A DNA stretch of 64,000 bases from Mycoplana azooxidifex. Its GTDB lineage: Bacteria > Pseudomonadota > Alphaproteobacteria > Rhizobiales > Rhizobiaceae. This document shows, piece by piece, positions 16,306-25,156 of this stretch. Every line of letters begins with the position of its first letter. Positions within the stretch are counted from its first letter, which is position 1. The translations under genes and the position numbers were made by a program. A model generated the notes under the pieces. It worked only from the letters and a program-made list of their open reading frames with translations, was not told where the DNA came from and searched no databases. The stretch lies in the NCBI RefSeq assembly GCF_014196765.1, contig NZ_JACIEE010000014.1, positions 1 through 64,000 on the forward strand. The letters run 5' to 3'.

Positions 16306-17961
16306 ATGAGCTTTCCAGATGCCGAAACATCCAAGGCCGACAGTCCGCTGAACATCAATCGCCGCGATCTGCTGCTGGGCGGCACAGTGCTCGCGGCTGC
16401 CTCGGCAGCCATTGCATCAGGTGCCCCGGGCACGGCCCGGGCTCAGGAACAGCCGGCCGCCAACGGCACGAAGCCCCCGAACGTTCTCGTCATTTTCGGC
16501 GACGACATCGGCGTGCCGCAGATCAGCGCCTATACGATGGGGCTGATGGGATACCGCACGCCGAACATAGACCGGATCGCAGCCGAAGGCGCGATCTTCA
16601 CGGATTCATACGGCCAGCAGAGCTGCACGGCGGGTCGCGCGTCGTTCATCCTTGGGCAGGAGCCGTTCCGCACAGGGTTGCTGACGATCGGCATGCCGGG
16701 CGACCCGCATGGCATCCAGGACTGGATGCCCACCATCGCCGACGTCATGAAATCCAAGGGCTACGCGACGGGCCAGTTCGGCAAGAACCACCTTGGCGAC
16801 CGCGACGAGCATCTGCCGACCAATCACGGCTTCGACGAATTCTTCGGAAACCTCTACCATCTGAACGCGGAGGAAGAGCCCGAAGGCTACTTCTATCCGA
16901 AGGATCCGGAGTTTCGGAAGAACTTCGGTCCGCGCGGCGTCATCAAGTCAAGCGCCGACGGCAAGATCGAGGACACCGGCGCGCTGAACACCAAGCGCAT
17001 GGAAACTGTCGACGAGGAGTTCCTGGCCGCAGCCAAGGATTTCATCGGCCGGCAGCATGAGGCCGACAAGCCTTTCTTCGTCTGGTTCAATGCGACGCGC
17101 ATGCACGTCTTCACGCATCTCAAGCCGGACTCCCTCGGCAAGACGGGCAAGGGCATCCATGCCGACGGGATGGTCGAGCATGACGGGCACGTCGGACAGC
17201 TCCTGCAGCAGCTCGACGATCTCGGCATCGCTGAGGACACGATCGTGCTCTACACGACCGACAATGGCGCGGAGCTCGCCTTGTGGCCGGATGGTGCGAT
17301 GACGCCGTTCCATGGCGAGAAGGGCACGACATGGGAAGGCGGCATGCGCATCCCGATGATGGTGCGGTGGCCGGGCGTGGTGAAACCCGGCACGCAGATC
17401 AACGAGCCGGTGACGCTGATGGACTGGATGCCGACGTTTGCGGCAGCAGCCGGAATTCTCGACCTCAAGGAGCAGATGAAGCAGGGGTTCCAGGCCGGGA
17501 ACAAGAACTTCAAGGTTCATCTCGACGGATATGATCTCACCAGCCTCCTGAAAGGAGAAGCCGAAGAACCGCCGCGCGATACGGTCTACTACTTCGACCA
17601 GGGCGGCAACCTTAATGCCATCCGCTGGAATGACTGGAAACTGAGCTTCGCCATCGCCAGCCACGGAAACATCGCAACGGCAACACGCGAGACGCCTAGC
17701 TGGGCGCTGATTACCAACCTGCGCATGGACCCGTACGAGCGCGGCATGGAAGAAGGTGGCGGCGCGATGGAGTTCCTGGGGCGAAACATGTGGCTCCTCG
17801 TGCCGATACAAGCGAAGATCAAGGAGTTCTTCTCGGACTTCAATGAGTATCCGTTCCAGACGGGCAGCACGCTCAATGCCAGCGGCATCAACTATGCCTG
17901 GCTGCAGCAGCAGGCCGCGCTTCAGCGGCTGAACGAACTGGAAGGTCTGGCTCCGCGCTAA
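16306..17961 (+). CDS. Tat-exported arylsulfatase-type sulfatase
   Basis: The 551-residue enzyme hydrolyses sulfate (or related) esters in the periplasm. The N-terminus has a twin-arginine signal (NRRDLLLGG, residues 18-26, then a hydrophobic stretch ending ARAQ). The metal-binding NVLVIFGDDIG is near residue 59-69. The catalytic motif C-T-A-G-R (Cys107 to Arg111) fits C-x-P/A-x-R, whose Cys is converted to formylglycine. TTDNGAEL carries further metal ligands, and GEKGTTWEGGMRIPMMVRWPG is the conserved C-terminal Lys/Gly region. No formylglycine-generating enzyme is encoded in the window, so activation must come from elsewhere. A strong hairpin follows the stop. Confidence 0.92.
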   Translation: MSFPDAETSKADSPLNINRRDLLLGGTVLAAASAAIASGAPGTARAQEQPAANGTKPPNVLVIFGDDIGVPQISAYTMGLMGYRTPNIDRIAAEGAIFTDSYGQQSCTAGRASFILGQEPFRTGLLTIGMPGDPHGIQDWMPTIADVMKSKGYATGQFGKNHLGDRDEHLPTNHGFDEFFGNLYHLNAEEEPEGYFYPKDPEFRKNFGPRGVIKSSADGKIEDTGALNTKRMETVDEEFLAAAKDFIGRQHEADKPFFVWFNATRMHVFTHLKPDSLGKTGKGIHADGMVEHDGHVGQLLQQLDDLGIAEDTIVLYTTDNGAELALWPDGAMTPFHGEKGTTWEGGMRIPMMVRWPGVVKPGTQINEPVTLMDWMPTFAAAAGILDLKEQMKQGFQAGNKNFKVHLDGYDLTSLLKGEAEEPPRDTVYYFDQGGNLNAIRWNDWKLSFAIASHGNIATATRETPSWALITNLRMDPYERGMEEGGGAMEFLGRNMWLLVPIQAKIKEFFSDFNEYPFQTGSTLNASGINYAWLQQQAALQRLNELEGLAPR

Positions 17962-17972
17962 TCAGACACGTG

Positions 17973-18002
17973 GTGGGAAGGCGGACAATCCTGCCTTCCC
18001 AC
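17973..18002 (+). terminator. Hairpin downstream of the sulfatase gene
   Basis: GTGGGAAGGC and GCCTTCCCAC form a perfect 10-bp stem around a 10-nt loop, starting 12 bp after the sulfatase stop. No T-run follows, so it could be a weak intrinsic terminator or an mRNA 3' end stabiliser. It separates the sulfatase from the convergent batD end. Confidence 0.65.
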
Positions 18003-18141
18003 AGGCCCTTCCAAATGCGCAGCGGATCAGTCGTCCTGTCCAGTTCTGTTCGGCGAGCGCCCGCACTTCGTTTCCACTGCTCACCGATCGCGCCTGCGTT
18101 TCTTCGGCAACGTCGTCAGTCGCCCCTCCAAAATTCAAGCG

Positions 18142-19518
18142 CTACTGAACGGTTTCGACATCCGCCCGGGCATATTCCACCGGATTGAGGGGCGGCAGTG
18201 CCGGTGACTCGGGCGCTTTTCCGTTCTTGCCGGCAGCGGCTAGCCACGCATTCCGAGCCTTGCCAAGTCCGGACAAAAGCACGCTTGTGGTCGCCAGCGG
18301 CTCGCGCCCTGTCGGAACTCCATAGATGGCCTGCAGATGGGCATTGTAGGCCGTCAGTGTGTCTGCGTCGGCGAAGCGCCCGAGCCAGGATTGAAGCGGA
18401 GCAATCCCCGCCTTGCGCGACCACGCATCGATGGCCTTGCCGATCCCGACCGCCGAACCATCGTTGCAGGCATCCACGACGTGCCGGAAATAGGCTTCCT
18501 CCGATTGTCGCTGCTGTGACCGCCGCTCGGCCCACCGTGCCTCGAGCCGGGACAGGCCGCGCGCGAGAAGGGCCAGGACGAGGCCGGTGGTCAATGCTCC
18601 CATGACGACGGTACCCAGGCGGAGCCAGTCGAACGGCGGCGCATCCGATGGCGAGGCGGGCGGCGCGATCGGCGTCGGCGATGCGAGTGCCGGCGCGACC
18701 GTCACAGTCACCTCTGGAGTTCTCGCTGATTGCGTCTTCTCTGTCGCCGGGTCGAACCAGTTCAGCTCGATCGCCTGCAGCACATAGGTTCCGGGATCGG
18801 CGAAGAGGTAGCTCACCACATCCTTACGTATACCTGCGACCGGCTGACCGTTGCGATCCGTTTCATCTGAGAGCGACGGGTCCCGGTGGTAGATCCGCAC
18901 GCCGTCGGGCGCCACAAGGTCCGGCTCGGGGATCATCATGGCACGCATGCCCTCGGCCCGGACGGTAATCGTCCGCACCAGCGTTTCGCCCGCGCTTAGC
19001 TTCGAGGGGTCCTGATCGAGTTCCTGCGTGACGCTTACCTTGGCCGCCACGACGCCCGGGCCGCCTTCGACACCAGGAGCTGCCTGCACGGAAAATCGCA
19101 GCGGAGGAATTGTGACCCTGCCCTGCGACACCTGCCCCGGCACTGCGGCGTAGCCGAACGGGATTTCAGCCGGCGGCAGGGCGAAATCGCCTGCGCGCTG
19201 CGGCGTGACGACATAGGTGCGCCGAATGCCCGAATACGCGGTTCCGTCGATCGTCTCGTTGAGGTTCAGGGCCTGTCCGTCCTGAAGCGTCACGATCGCG
19301 CCCGGAAGATCGATCGGCGGGAACTGGGGCGGCTGGAGGAAATAATTCGGAACAAGGACGTCAATGTCGACCAGGACCTCCTGACCGACATACAGCGTCC
19401 CCTTGGATTGCAGGACAGCGCGCGCAAGCGGATCGGCAGCCTGGCTGGTGGCCGCGCCCCAAAGCAGGCCGAGCAGCAGTGCGAGAAGCTGGACGAAGAA
19501 GGAGGGGGTAAAGGTCAC
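18142..19518 (-). CDS. batD: BatD-like membrane-anchored periplasmic protein
   Basis: GTG 19518 overlaps the stop of batB (GTGA) and gives 458 aa beginning with a clear signal peptide (FFVQLLALLLGLLWGAATSQA). The periplasmic part has the beta-sandwich features of BatD/oxygen-tolerance proteins: LYVGQEVLVDIDVLVPN, then RRTYVVTPQRAGDFALPPAEIPFGY. A single membrane segment (LGTVVMGALTTGLVLALLA) near residues 325-345 precedes a cytoplasmic helical tail. It is the last gene of the moxR-bat operon. The role of Bat proteins is poorly known; they are linked to stress tolerance at the envelope. Confidence 0.85.
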   Translation of the reverse strand: MTFTPSFFVQLLALLLGLLWGAATSQAADPLARAVLQSKGTLYVGQEVLVDIDVLVPNYFLQPPQFPPIDLPGAIVTLQDGQALNLNETIDGTAYSGIRRTYVVTPQRAGDFALPPAEIPFGYAAVPGQVSQGRVTIPPLRFSVQAAPGVEGGPGVVAAKVSVTQELDQDPSKLSAGETLVRTITVRAEGMRAMMIPEPDLVAPDGVRIYHRDPSLSDETDRNGQPVAGIRKDVVSYLFADPGTYVLQAIELNWFDPATEKTQSARTPEVTVTVAPALASPTPIAPPASPSDAPPFDWLRLGTVVMGALTTGLVLALLARGLSRLEARWAERRSQQRQSEEAYFRHVVDACNDGSAVGIGKAIDAWSRKAGIAPLQSWLGRFADADTLTAYNAHLQAIYGVPTGREPLATTSVLLSGLGKARNAWLAAAGKNGKAPESPALPPLNPVEYARADVETVQ

Positions 19519-21083
19519 TGTTTTGCCGCTCCGGATGCTTCGATTGCGAACTTGCGCGCCAGGAGATCGGCAGGCGAGACCTGGATATTGCGCATCCACA
19601 GTTCCGCCGATTGCGCACCGCCTCCGACCCTGCCCTCCTTGCCGCGCTTGCCCTTGTCGTCGAACTGGATCTTGTCCGGCGAGAGATCCGCAGCCTCCTG
19701 CTGCTGCTCCTCGTCTTCGTCGTCCTTCTGCTGCTTGCGGCGCTCCGCCAACGCCAGGTTGGCTTTCGCTTCTTCCCATTGCGGGCGCTGCTTCAACGCC
19801 TGCTGATAGGCCGCGATTGCTTCATCCGCCTTGTCCAGGTGCATCAGTGCATTGCCCTGGTTGAAGTAGCTCTCGGCCGTGGTCGATCGCGCGAACGCAT
19901 CGATCGCGTCCTGATAGCGCCCGGCGCGGTAGAGCGCAGCACCCAGCCAGGCCGGGTCAATGAAATGTTCCCCCGCCGCCTGAAAGTCGCCGCGGTCGAA
20001 GGCCCGCTGCCCCTGCTGATCAGGTGTCAGCCAGGGATCGGCGAAATCGGCAGCCTGCGCCGGTGGCGCGCCTCCGAGTACGAGAAAAAGGAAAAGAGCG
20101 CCAAGCCAGTGGATCTTCTGCCCAGGTCGGAAGGTGAGCGCGGTGAGGAGGGCCACAGGGATGGTCAGGTACCAGCCGAAATCGCGCCAGCGCGTCAGCC
20201 CCTCCTCGGACTTCTGCGCGAACGAAGTCTGGATGCGGCGGACGATCCAGTCGACGTCGCCGTCATCGAGCGTCACGGTCGCGACCTGCGCAGGGGACGA
20301 CGATTGAAGTTCCTTCAAGGCGTCGACATCGAATTGCGCCAGGACGCGCGCACCCGTGCGGTCGGTCAGATACTCGCCATCTCCGATTTTGACAGGGCCA
20401 CCTTCCGGCGTACCGATGCCAAGGACCATCAGGTCGTTGCGTCCCTTGTAGCCACTGAAGGCGGGGAAGGCACCGCGCTCGACGCCATCTGTCAAGAACA
20501 GGATCGTGCCGGGGGCCGTCTCGTCGGCAAGTGCTGCCTCGACGGCTTCCAGGGCGCTGGCGGTATCCTTGCCGGGAACCGGCATCACCGCAGGCGAAAG
20601 GGCGGCGAGATAGGTGGCGACCAGCGCGGCGTCGTCGGTCAGCGGCAGCGCCATATGCGCAGAGCCGGCATAGGCAAACAGCGCCGTGCGCGCGCCCTGC
20701 CGCCGCGCCATGATGTCCTGGACTTTCAGCTTTGCGCGCTCGAGCCGGGTCGGCGTGATGTCGGTGGCGTTCATCGTCTGGCCGAGATCGATCACCACCG
20801 CCAGCGGTGCCGTATCCTCCACGAAGGGCGGGCGTTCGCGCTCCCAGGTCGGCCCTGCAACGGCAATCCCTGACAGCGCGACCAGGAGGGCGACGTGGTG
20901 GACGGGTCGCAGGCCGCGGACCCGTTCGCGGCCGACCAGAAGATGATCGAGCAGATTTGGAGCGATGAAGTTCTTCCACCGCGACCGCATGTCGGATTGC
21001 CGATCCAGCAGCCAGATCAGAAGGAGCGCTGCCGCTACTGCCAGAAGCCACCACGGCCGCAGGAAGTGAAACTCGGTGATCAT
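19515..21083 (-). CDS. batB: BatB/BatC fusion: VWA domain and TPR membrane protein
   Basis: ATG 21083 overlaps the batA stop (ATGA); the product is 522 aa. Two N-terminal membrane segments (FLRPWWLLAVAAALLLIWLL; HHVALLVALSGIAVAG) precede a von Willebrand A domain. Its metal site reads D-L-G-Q-T, with Gly and Thr where D-x-S-x-S is usual. Two more membrane segments follow near residues 310-345. TPR units (DAIDAFARSTTAESYFNQGNALMHLDKADEAIAAYQQAL) then lead to a charged Gln/Glu/Asp-rich tail, which corresponds to BatC. It probably acts with BatA and the MoxR ATPase at the inner membrane. Confidence 0.87.
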   Translation of the reverse strand: MITEFHFLRPWWLLAVAAALLLIWLLDRQSDMRSRWKNFIAPNLLDHLLVGRERVRGLRPVHHVALLVALSGIAVAGPTWERERPPFVEDTAPLAVVIDLGQTMNATDITPTRLERAKLKVQDIMARRQGARTALFAYAGSAHMALPLTDDAALVATYLAALSPAVMPVPGKDTASALEAVEAALADETAPGTILFLTDGVERGAFPAFSGYKGRNDLMVLGIGTPEGGPVKIGDGEYLTDRTGARVLAQFDVDALKELQSSSPAQVATVTLDDGDVDWIVRRIQTSFAQKSEEGLTRWRDFGWYLTIPVALLTALTFRPGQKIHWLGALFLFLVLGGAPPAQAADFADPWLTPDQQGQRAFDRGDFQAAGEHFIDPAWLGAALYRAGRYQDAIDAFARSTTAESYFNQGNALMHLDKADEAIAAYQQALKQRPQWEEAKANLALAERRKQQKDDEDEEQQQEAADLSPDKIQFDDKGKRGKEGRVGGGAQSAELWMRNIQVSPADLLARKFAIEASGAAKQ

Positions 21084-22084
21084 GCCCCTGCCTCGCTGTC
21101 CCGGCGGTGGGACGCACCGATCGACAGGAGCCACATCACGACGTGATAGGCGAGCACCAGCAGCACGGCGGCGCCGAGCGGATAGTGGAACAGCTCTATG
21201 CGTGGCCGCCAGCTCAGGGTCTTCTGGTTGGCCGGCGTGATCTGGTCGAGCAGCGCGTAGATGTCGGCGAGCGACTTCTGGTCCTGGCCGAAGAAGTAGC
21301 GCCCGCCGGTCGTGGTTGCGATCTTCTCCAGAACAGCCGCATCAAGCTTCTCTTCCCCCTGCGCGGCCGGATCGCCGATCCCGACCGTATGGATGCGAAC
21401 GTGATTGTCTTTCGCGATCTCCGCGGCCTTGTCCGCCGGCATCTTGCTGGCCGTATCGTTGCCGTCCGTCAGCACGATCAACACCTTGTCCGGTGCCTGG
21501 CTCTGTTCGAACATCTTGATCGACAGGCCAATCGCATCGCCCAGCGCTGTTCGCGGCCCGGCCATTCCCGGCAACGTGTCGGCGAGCATGGTGCGCACGG
21601 TGCCATGGTCCATCGTGAAGGGCACGAGCGGGTAAGGCGCGTCTCCGAAGGCGACAAGGCCAAGCCGATCGTTCGGCCGGCGCTCTATGAAGTCGGCGAC
21701 CACCGTCTTCACGGCATCGACGCGGGCTTGCAGATTGCCCTCCGGATCGCGGAAGTCACGCGTGTCCATCGACTGCGAAAGATCGAGCGCAAGCATCAGG
21801 TCGCGTTGAGGCTCGGTCTTCTCGATCGGCGGCTCGACATATTGCGGCCTTGCCAGCGCCAGTACGACGAGAACCCAGCAGATCGGGCCGATGATCTTCT
21901 GCAGCAGGTTCGCCCGCGGCACGACGGAACCTTCGGTCGGGCCGATGCCGGCAGCCTTGGTGATGTCTTCAAAAAAGGGGATGCGCACCGCCGGGGTCTG
22001 CTCGCGGTAGGGTGGCAGAAGCCACCAGACGAGAAACGGAAGTGGCAGAAGCAACAGCAGCCAGGGATGGTCAAGGGTGTACAT
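21080..22084 (-). CDS. batA: BatA-like VWA-domain membrane protein
   Basis: The 334-residue protein begins with the HPWLLLLLPLPFLVWWLLPP membrane segment, has a second near IIGPICWVLVVLALARPQ, and ends with a third (LGAAVLLVLAYHVVMWLLS). Between them is a von Willebrand A domain with an intact metal site D-L-S-Q-S, TALGDAIGLSIKMF and VLIVLTDGNDT. This is the usual BatA layout, with the VWA domain on the periplasmic side. It overlaps the DUF4381 gene upstream by 14 bp and batB downstream by 4 bp, so translation is coupled throughout. Confidence 0.9.
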   Translation of the reverse strand: MYTLDHPWLLLLLPLPFLVWWLLPPYREQTPAVRIPFFEDITKAAGIGPTEGSVVPRANLLQKIIGPICWVLVVLALARPQYVEPPIEKTEPQRDLMLALDLSQSMDTRDFRDPEGNLQARVDAVKTVVADFIERRPNDRLGLVAFGDAPYPLVPFTMDHGTVRTMLADTLPGMAGPRTALGDAIGLSIKMFEQSQAPDKVLIVLTDGNDTASKMPADKAAEIAKDNHVRIHTVGIGDPAAQGEEKLDAAVLEKIATTTGGRYFFGQDQKSLADIYALLDQITPANQKTLSWRPRIELFHYPLGAAVLLVLAYHVVMWLLSIGASHRRDSEAGA

Positions 22085-22601
22085 CGTGGCCCTCTATCCA
22101 TCGGCGCGCGCCGGCAAACGCCCGCCGGGCCATGTCTTCATTCGCAGGTCCGGCCGCCGGCAGGCGATACTCGGTTTCGGCAAAGAAGCGATAGGTCTCG
22201 TCGTCGATCCCGGCCCTGCCGGCGTGTGTCCTGAGAAAGTCCGACCATTCCTGTCCGGCCAGTGCCGCCACTGCGTCGCGCGGCCAGACGGCAAGCGCCG
22301 TACGCTTGATCAACGACGGCAGGCGCTGCAGGGCGTCCGCCCGGCCGGCTGCCTGTCCCACGGCTGCCTCCAGCGCCGCGAGTTCCGCGAGCGCTTCGCG
22401 TCGATAGCGGTTCTGTGCCCGATGCCGACGCCAGTGCCAGAGGGCGAAGGCAAGCGCCAAGGCAATGAGTGCGGTAAGCGCTGCCCATCCCCATGTCGCC
22501 GGCATCATCGATACCGGCGACGGCAGGGCGATGTCTGCCAGTTCGCGCAAGGTGGCTGCCAGCATGGTGTCGGTCGGCGGTGGCGCGGCGGTGGGCTCCA
22601 T
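22071..22601 (-). CDS. DUF4381 membrane protein of the moxR-bat operon
   Basis: The 176-residue protein has one membrane helix (WGWAALTALIALALAFALWHW, about residues 37-57) and a cytoplasmic domain with RREALAELAALE and LIKRTALAVWPRDAVAALAGQEWSDFL, as in DUF4381. Proteins of this kind are regularly encoded between the DUF58 and BatA genes of moxR operons. The gene starts 1 bp after the DUF58 stop and overlaps batA. Its molecular role is not known. Confidence 0.85.
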   Translation of the reverse strand: MEPTAAPPPTDTMLAATLRELADIALPSPVSMMPATWGWAALTALIALALAFALWHWRRHRAQNRYRREALAELAALEAAVGQAAGRADALQRLPSLIKRTALAVWPRDAVAALAGQEWSDFLRTHAGRAGIDDETYRFFAETEYRLPAAGPANEDMARRAFAGARRWIEGHDVHP

Positions 22602-23597
22602 TCAGCGCCTCCTCTGCCGCCATGCGAGCTGACCGAGGAGCGTGCGCAACTGCGGGGCAACCTCCTCCGCAGCGGAGACCGGCAACATCGGCAGCCCCAT
22701 CTCCTTCTGCCAGGACAAGAGGTCCCGGCCCCGATTGCGGGCGAAGCTGTCGACGGCATCGCGGACATTGCTGCGGCCGAATTGCAATTCCGCCTGGAGC
22801 GCCCCGCCACTGATCACCATGTCGCCCTGGCGTGGAAGCTCGAGCAGGAAAGGGTCGTAGATGAGGATAGCGATCACGTCGTTTGCGACCGACATCTTCA
22901 AGAGAAGGTCGCGTGTAGCCGGCCCGTGCCCGTCGAAATCGCTGACGACGATCACCAGATGGTCATGCCGGGCGACTGCGGCAACCTTCGAGAGGACGGC
23001 GTCGAGTTGTCCCGGCGCCCGCGTTGCGTCCGACGTCGCGCTGAGCGCCCTGTTCTTGACCGATATCGCATCGGAAAAGCGAATGACGGCCTCGCGGCTG
23101 CGATGCGGGCGCACGGCTTCCTGCTCCCCGTCGTTGAACACCAGGCCGCCGACCCGATCGCCCAGCGCCATGACACGCCAGGCACAAAGGGCGGCGACTT
23201 GCGCCGCCGCAACCGACTTCATCGAACGCCGGCTGCCGAAGAACATGTTGACGCGCTGGTCGACGACGATCAGCGCGGGTCGATCCTTCTCCTCGTCATA
23301 GACCCGCACGAAGGGCTGCCCCGTACGGGCGGTAACGCGCCAGTCGATGGTGCGGATGTCGTCGCCAGGCATGTAGTTGCGCAGTTCCTCGAAGCTCAGG
23401 CCGCGCCCGCGCATGCGCGACTCGTGCCGGCCGGCGAGCAGCCGGCGAACCGGTGCCTTGCGCAGGAAGGTCAGGTCGCAGGCGATGGGCTCGAGTGCGG
23501 CGAGATCGTCGACCGTTACATAGACACCTTCCGTGCCCTTGGTAGCCGGAGGCGCCATCCCTTTCGTCCTGCCGAAGGCGGGTAGAGAAATCGCCAT
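22602..23597 (-). CDS. DUF58 protein of the moxR-bat operon
   Basis: ATG 23597 is chosen because GGGAGGGA stands 8 bp upstream and the preceding moxR gene ends at 23614; the longer open frame overlapping moxR is unlikely. The 331-residue product has the DUF58 signatures SRMRGRGLSFEELRNYMPGDD-IRTIDWRVTAR and a VWA-like core (PALIVVDQRVNMFFGS ... LVIVVSDFDG). The first metal-site position reads DQRVN and not D-x-S-x-S. DUF58 proteins accompany MoxR ATPases; the pair is thought to act as a chaperone-like system on envelope proteins. Confidence 0.9.
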   Translation of the reverse strand: MAISLPAFGRTKGMAPPATKGTEGVYVTVDDLAALEPIACDLTFLRKAPVRRLLAGRHESRMRGRGLSFEELRNYMPGDDIRTIDWRVTARTGQPFVRVYDEEKDRPALIVVDQRVNMFFGSRRSMKSVAAAQVAALCAWRVMALGDRVGGLVFNDGEQEAVRPHRSREAVIRFSDAISVKNRALSATSDATRAPGQLDAVLSKVAAVARHDHLVIVVSDFDGHGPATRDLLLKMSVANDVIAILIYDPFLLELPRQGDMVISGGALQAELQFGRSNVRDAVDSFARNRGRDLLSWQKEMGLPMLPVSAAEEVAPQLRTLLGQLAWRQRRR

Positions 23598-23613
23598 CGC
23601 AAGTCCCTCCCTG

Positions 23614-24585
23614 TCAAGCCGTGGCCACCTTCTCGACGATCCTGTCGATCGCCTGATCCGCAGTCGCCCCGCCCGCATGCGCCTCGTAGGAGAGCACTAG
23701 CCTGTGGCGGAAGATGCCGTGGACGGTCGCCTGGACGTCGTCGGGCGTCACGAAATCCCGGCCGTTCATCCAGGCGTGAGCGCGCGATACCCGGTCCAAC
23801 CCGATCACGCCGCGCGGACTGACGCCGACCTGGATCCACTTTGCCAGGTCCGCATCGATCTTGTCAGGATATCGCGTCGCCATCACGAGTGCGACGATAT
23901 AGTCCTCGATGGCCTTGGAGACGTTGACTTCGGAAATTTCCCGGCGCGATGCGAGCACGACGTCGGCGGCGAGTTTCTCCGCGGCGGCGGCCTTGCCATG
24001 GGTCGTCTTTTCCTCCGAACGGACAAGCTTCATGATTGCGGCCTCCGAGGCCGCATCCGGATAATCGACGCGGATGTGCATGAGGAAGCGGTCGAGTTGC
24101 GCCTCGGGCAACGGATAGGTGCCTTCCTGCTCGATGGGATTCTGGGTCGCCATGACGAGGAAAAGTTCCGGCAGCGGATGGCTCTCGCCGCCGACCGTGA
24201 CCTGCCGCTCCTCCATCGCCTCCAGCAGCGCCGACTGGACCTTGGCCGGTGCGCGATTGATCTCGTCCGCCAGGATCAGGTTGGCGAAGACGGGACCCTG
24301 CTGGAACTTGAACTCGCCCTTCCCGCCTTCGCTGAAATAGATCTCCGAGCCGGTGATGTCAGACGGGAGCAGATCAGGGGTGAACTGTATGCGAGAGAGA
24401 TCGGCGTCAAGGTTCTTGGCGAGGCTCTTGATCGCACGGGTCTTGGCAAGGCCGGGCAGCCCTTCGACAAGCAGGTGGCCATTCGACAGGAGGCCCAGCA
24501 GGAGGCGCTCGATCAACCCCTCCTGCCCGATGATCGATTGTCCCATTCTCGCAGCAAGTTCGCGGATGTCGTCTCGATTTCCCAT
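23614..24585 (-). CDS. moxR: MoxR-family AAA+ ATPase
   Basis: The 323-residue ATPase shows Walker A as GLPGLAKT, Walker B as LILADEINRAPAKVQSALLEAMEE, sensor 1 around LVMATQNPIEQEGTYPLPEAQLDRF, and the C-terminal lid with GVSPRGVIGLDRVSRAHA. It is the first gene of a six-gene minus-strand operon (moxR, DUF58, DUF4381, batA, batB, batD) with gaps or overlaps under 20 bp. About 200 bp upstream of its start lies copy 2 of the 26-bp box. MoxR proteins act with VWA-domain partners; the client here is not known, but the nearby exported sulfatase and HAD phosphatase are candidates. Confidence 0.95.
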   Translation of the reverse strand: MGNRDDIRELAARMGQSIIGQEGLIERLLLGLLSNGHLLVEGLPGLAKTRAIKSLAKNLDADLSRIQFTPDLLPSDITGSEIYFSEGGKGEFKFQQGPVFANLILADEINRAPAKVQSALLEAMEERQVTVGGESHPLPELFLVMATQNPIEQEGTYPLPEAQLDRFLMHIRVDYPDAASEAAIMKLVRSEEKTTHGKAAAAEKLAADVVLASRREISEVNVSKAIEDYIVALVMATRYPDKIDADLAKWIQVGVSPRGVIGLDRVSRAHAWMNGRDFVTPDDVQATVHGIFRHRLVLSYEAHAGGATADQAIDRIVEKVATA

Positions 24586-24785
24586 CGTTTAGTCCTTCGA
24601 CCGTTGGCATATGCATGGAGCACAAAGGTGCGTCTGAGACTGAGACGGCTACAAATCGCCGCTGTCGGAGAATGCGGTAAAGAGCGGTTGGCACAAGATC
24701 TTCGCGGGTTCTACACTTGGTAGATCACCACCGGGCGGCGAGGGCTGCAACAGAATTCTCGCCGAATACCACTGCGCAACCCTAT

Positions 24786-24811
24786 GAACATGTTCGTACC
24801 TGTTCGCACCT
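24786..24811 (+). promoter_or_regulatory. 26-bp conserved box, copy 2 (candidate operator)
   Basis: This is identical over 26 bp to 15942-15967: palindrome GAACATGTTC followed by TGTTCGTACC and TGTTCGCACC tandem half-sites. It stands between the divergent moxR operon (start 24585) and the plus-strand unit beginning at 24872, 60 bp before the latter. With copy 1 it marks all the divergent promoters of the sulfatase/Bat/HAD block. Confidence 0.7.
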
Positions 24812-24871
24812 AGCGTGCTTCGAACAACGCGCGACAATTGCTCGATCGTATGTCCATCCGGGTTTGCCGTC

Positions 24872-25123
24872 ATGTCGGACTTGACCGCGGTGATTGGCCA
24901 CTTTCCGGCCCATGAACTCACAATCCGGCGCCTCTATGCGAACGCACCCGATTTCCGGGTGCTTTGCGAGGACTACGAGGCCGCCCGGCGTGCGCTCGAA
25001 CACTGGTGCTCCGATGGAATCAAAGCCGAAGACTTTCAGCGACTGCTTGCGGAGATCGAAGACGAGATATCCGAGGCCCTGCAGAACTCATTCAATCGGA
25101 TCCGACGCAACCCGGAAACCTGA
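24872..25123 (+). CDS. Small hypothetical protein (83 aa)
   Basis: ATG 24872 gives MSDLTAVIGHFPAHELTIRRLYANAPDFRVLCEDYEAA and continues with a helical, acidic region (FQRLLAEIEDEISEALQNSF). No signal peptide or membrane segment is present. I recognise no named domain, but the composition is that of a real cytosolic helical protein. It starts 60 bp after the 26-bp box and ends 33 bp before the HAD phosphatase, so it is probably the first gene of that operon. Confidence 0.7.
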   Translation: MSDLTAVIGHFPAHELTIRRLYANAPDFRVLCEDYEAARRALEHWCSDGIKAEDFQRLLAEIEDEISEALQNSFNRIRRNPET

Positions 25124-25156
25124 GCATTCCGGCTTCATCACCCTGGAGGTCCCGAA

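Noticed and set aside
19611-20873. 420-codon plus-strand frame
   Set aside because: It is antisense to batB, which has membrane, VWA and TPR signatures and coupled overlaps.
22077-23585. 502-codon plus-strand frame
   Set aside because: It is antisense to the DUF4381 and DUF58 genes; no signature and improbable composition.
23598-23678. N-terminal extension of the DUF58 gene into moxR
   Set aside because: The strong ribosome-binding site before ATG 23597 and the family start make the extension unnecessary.
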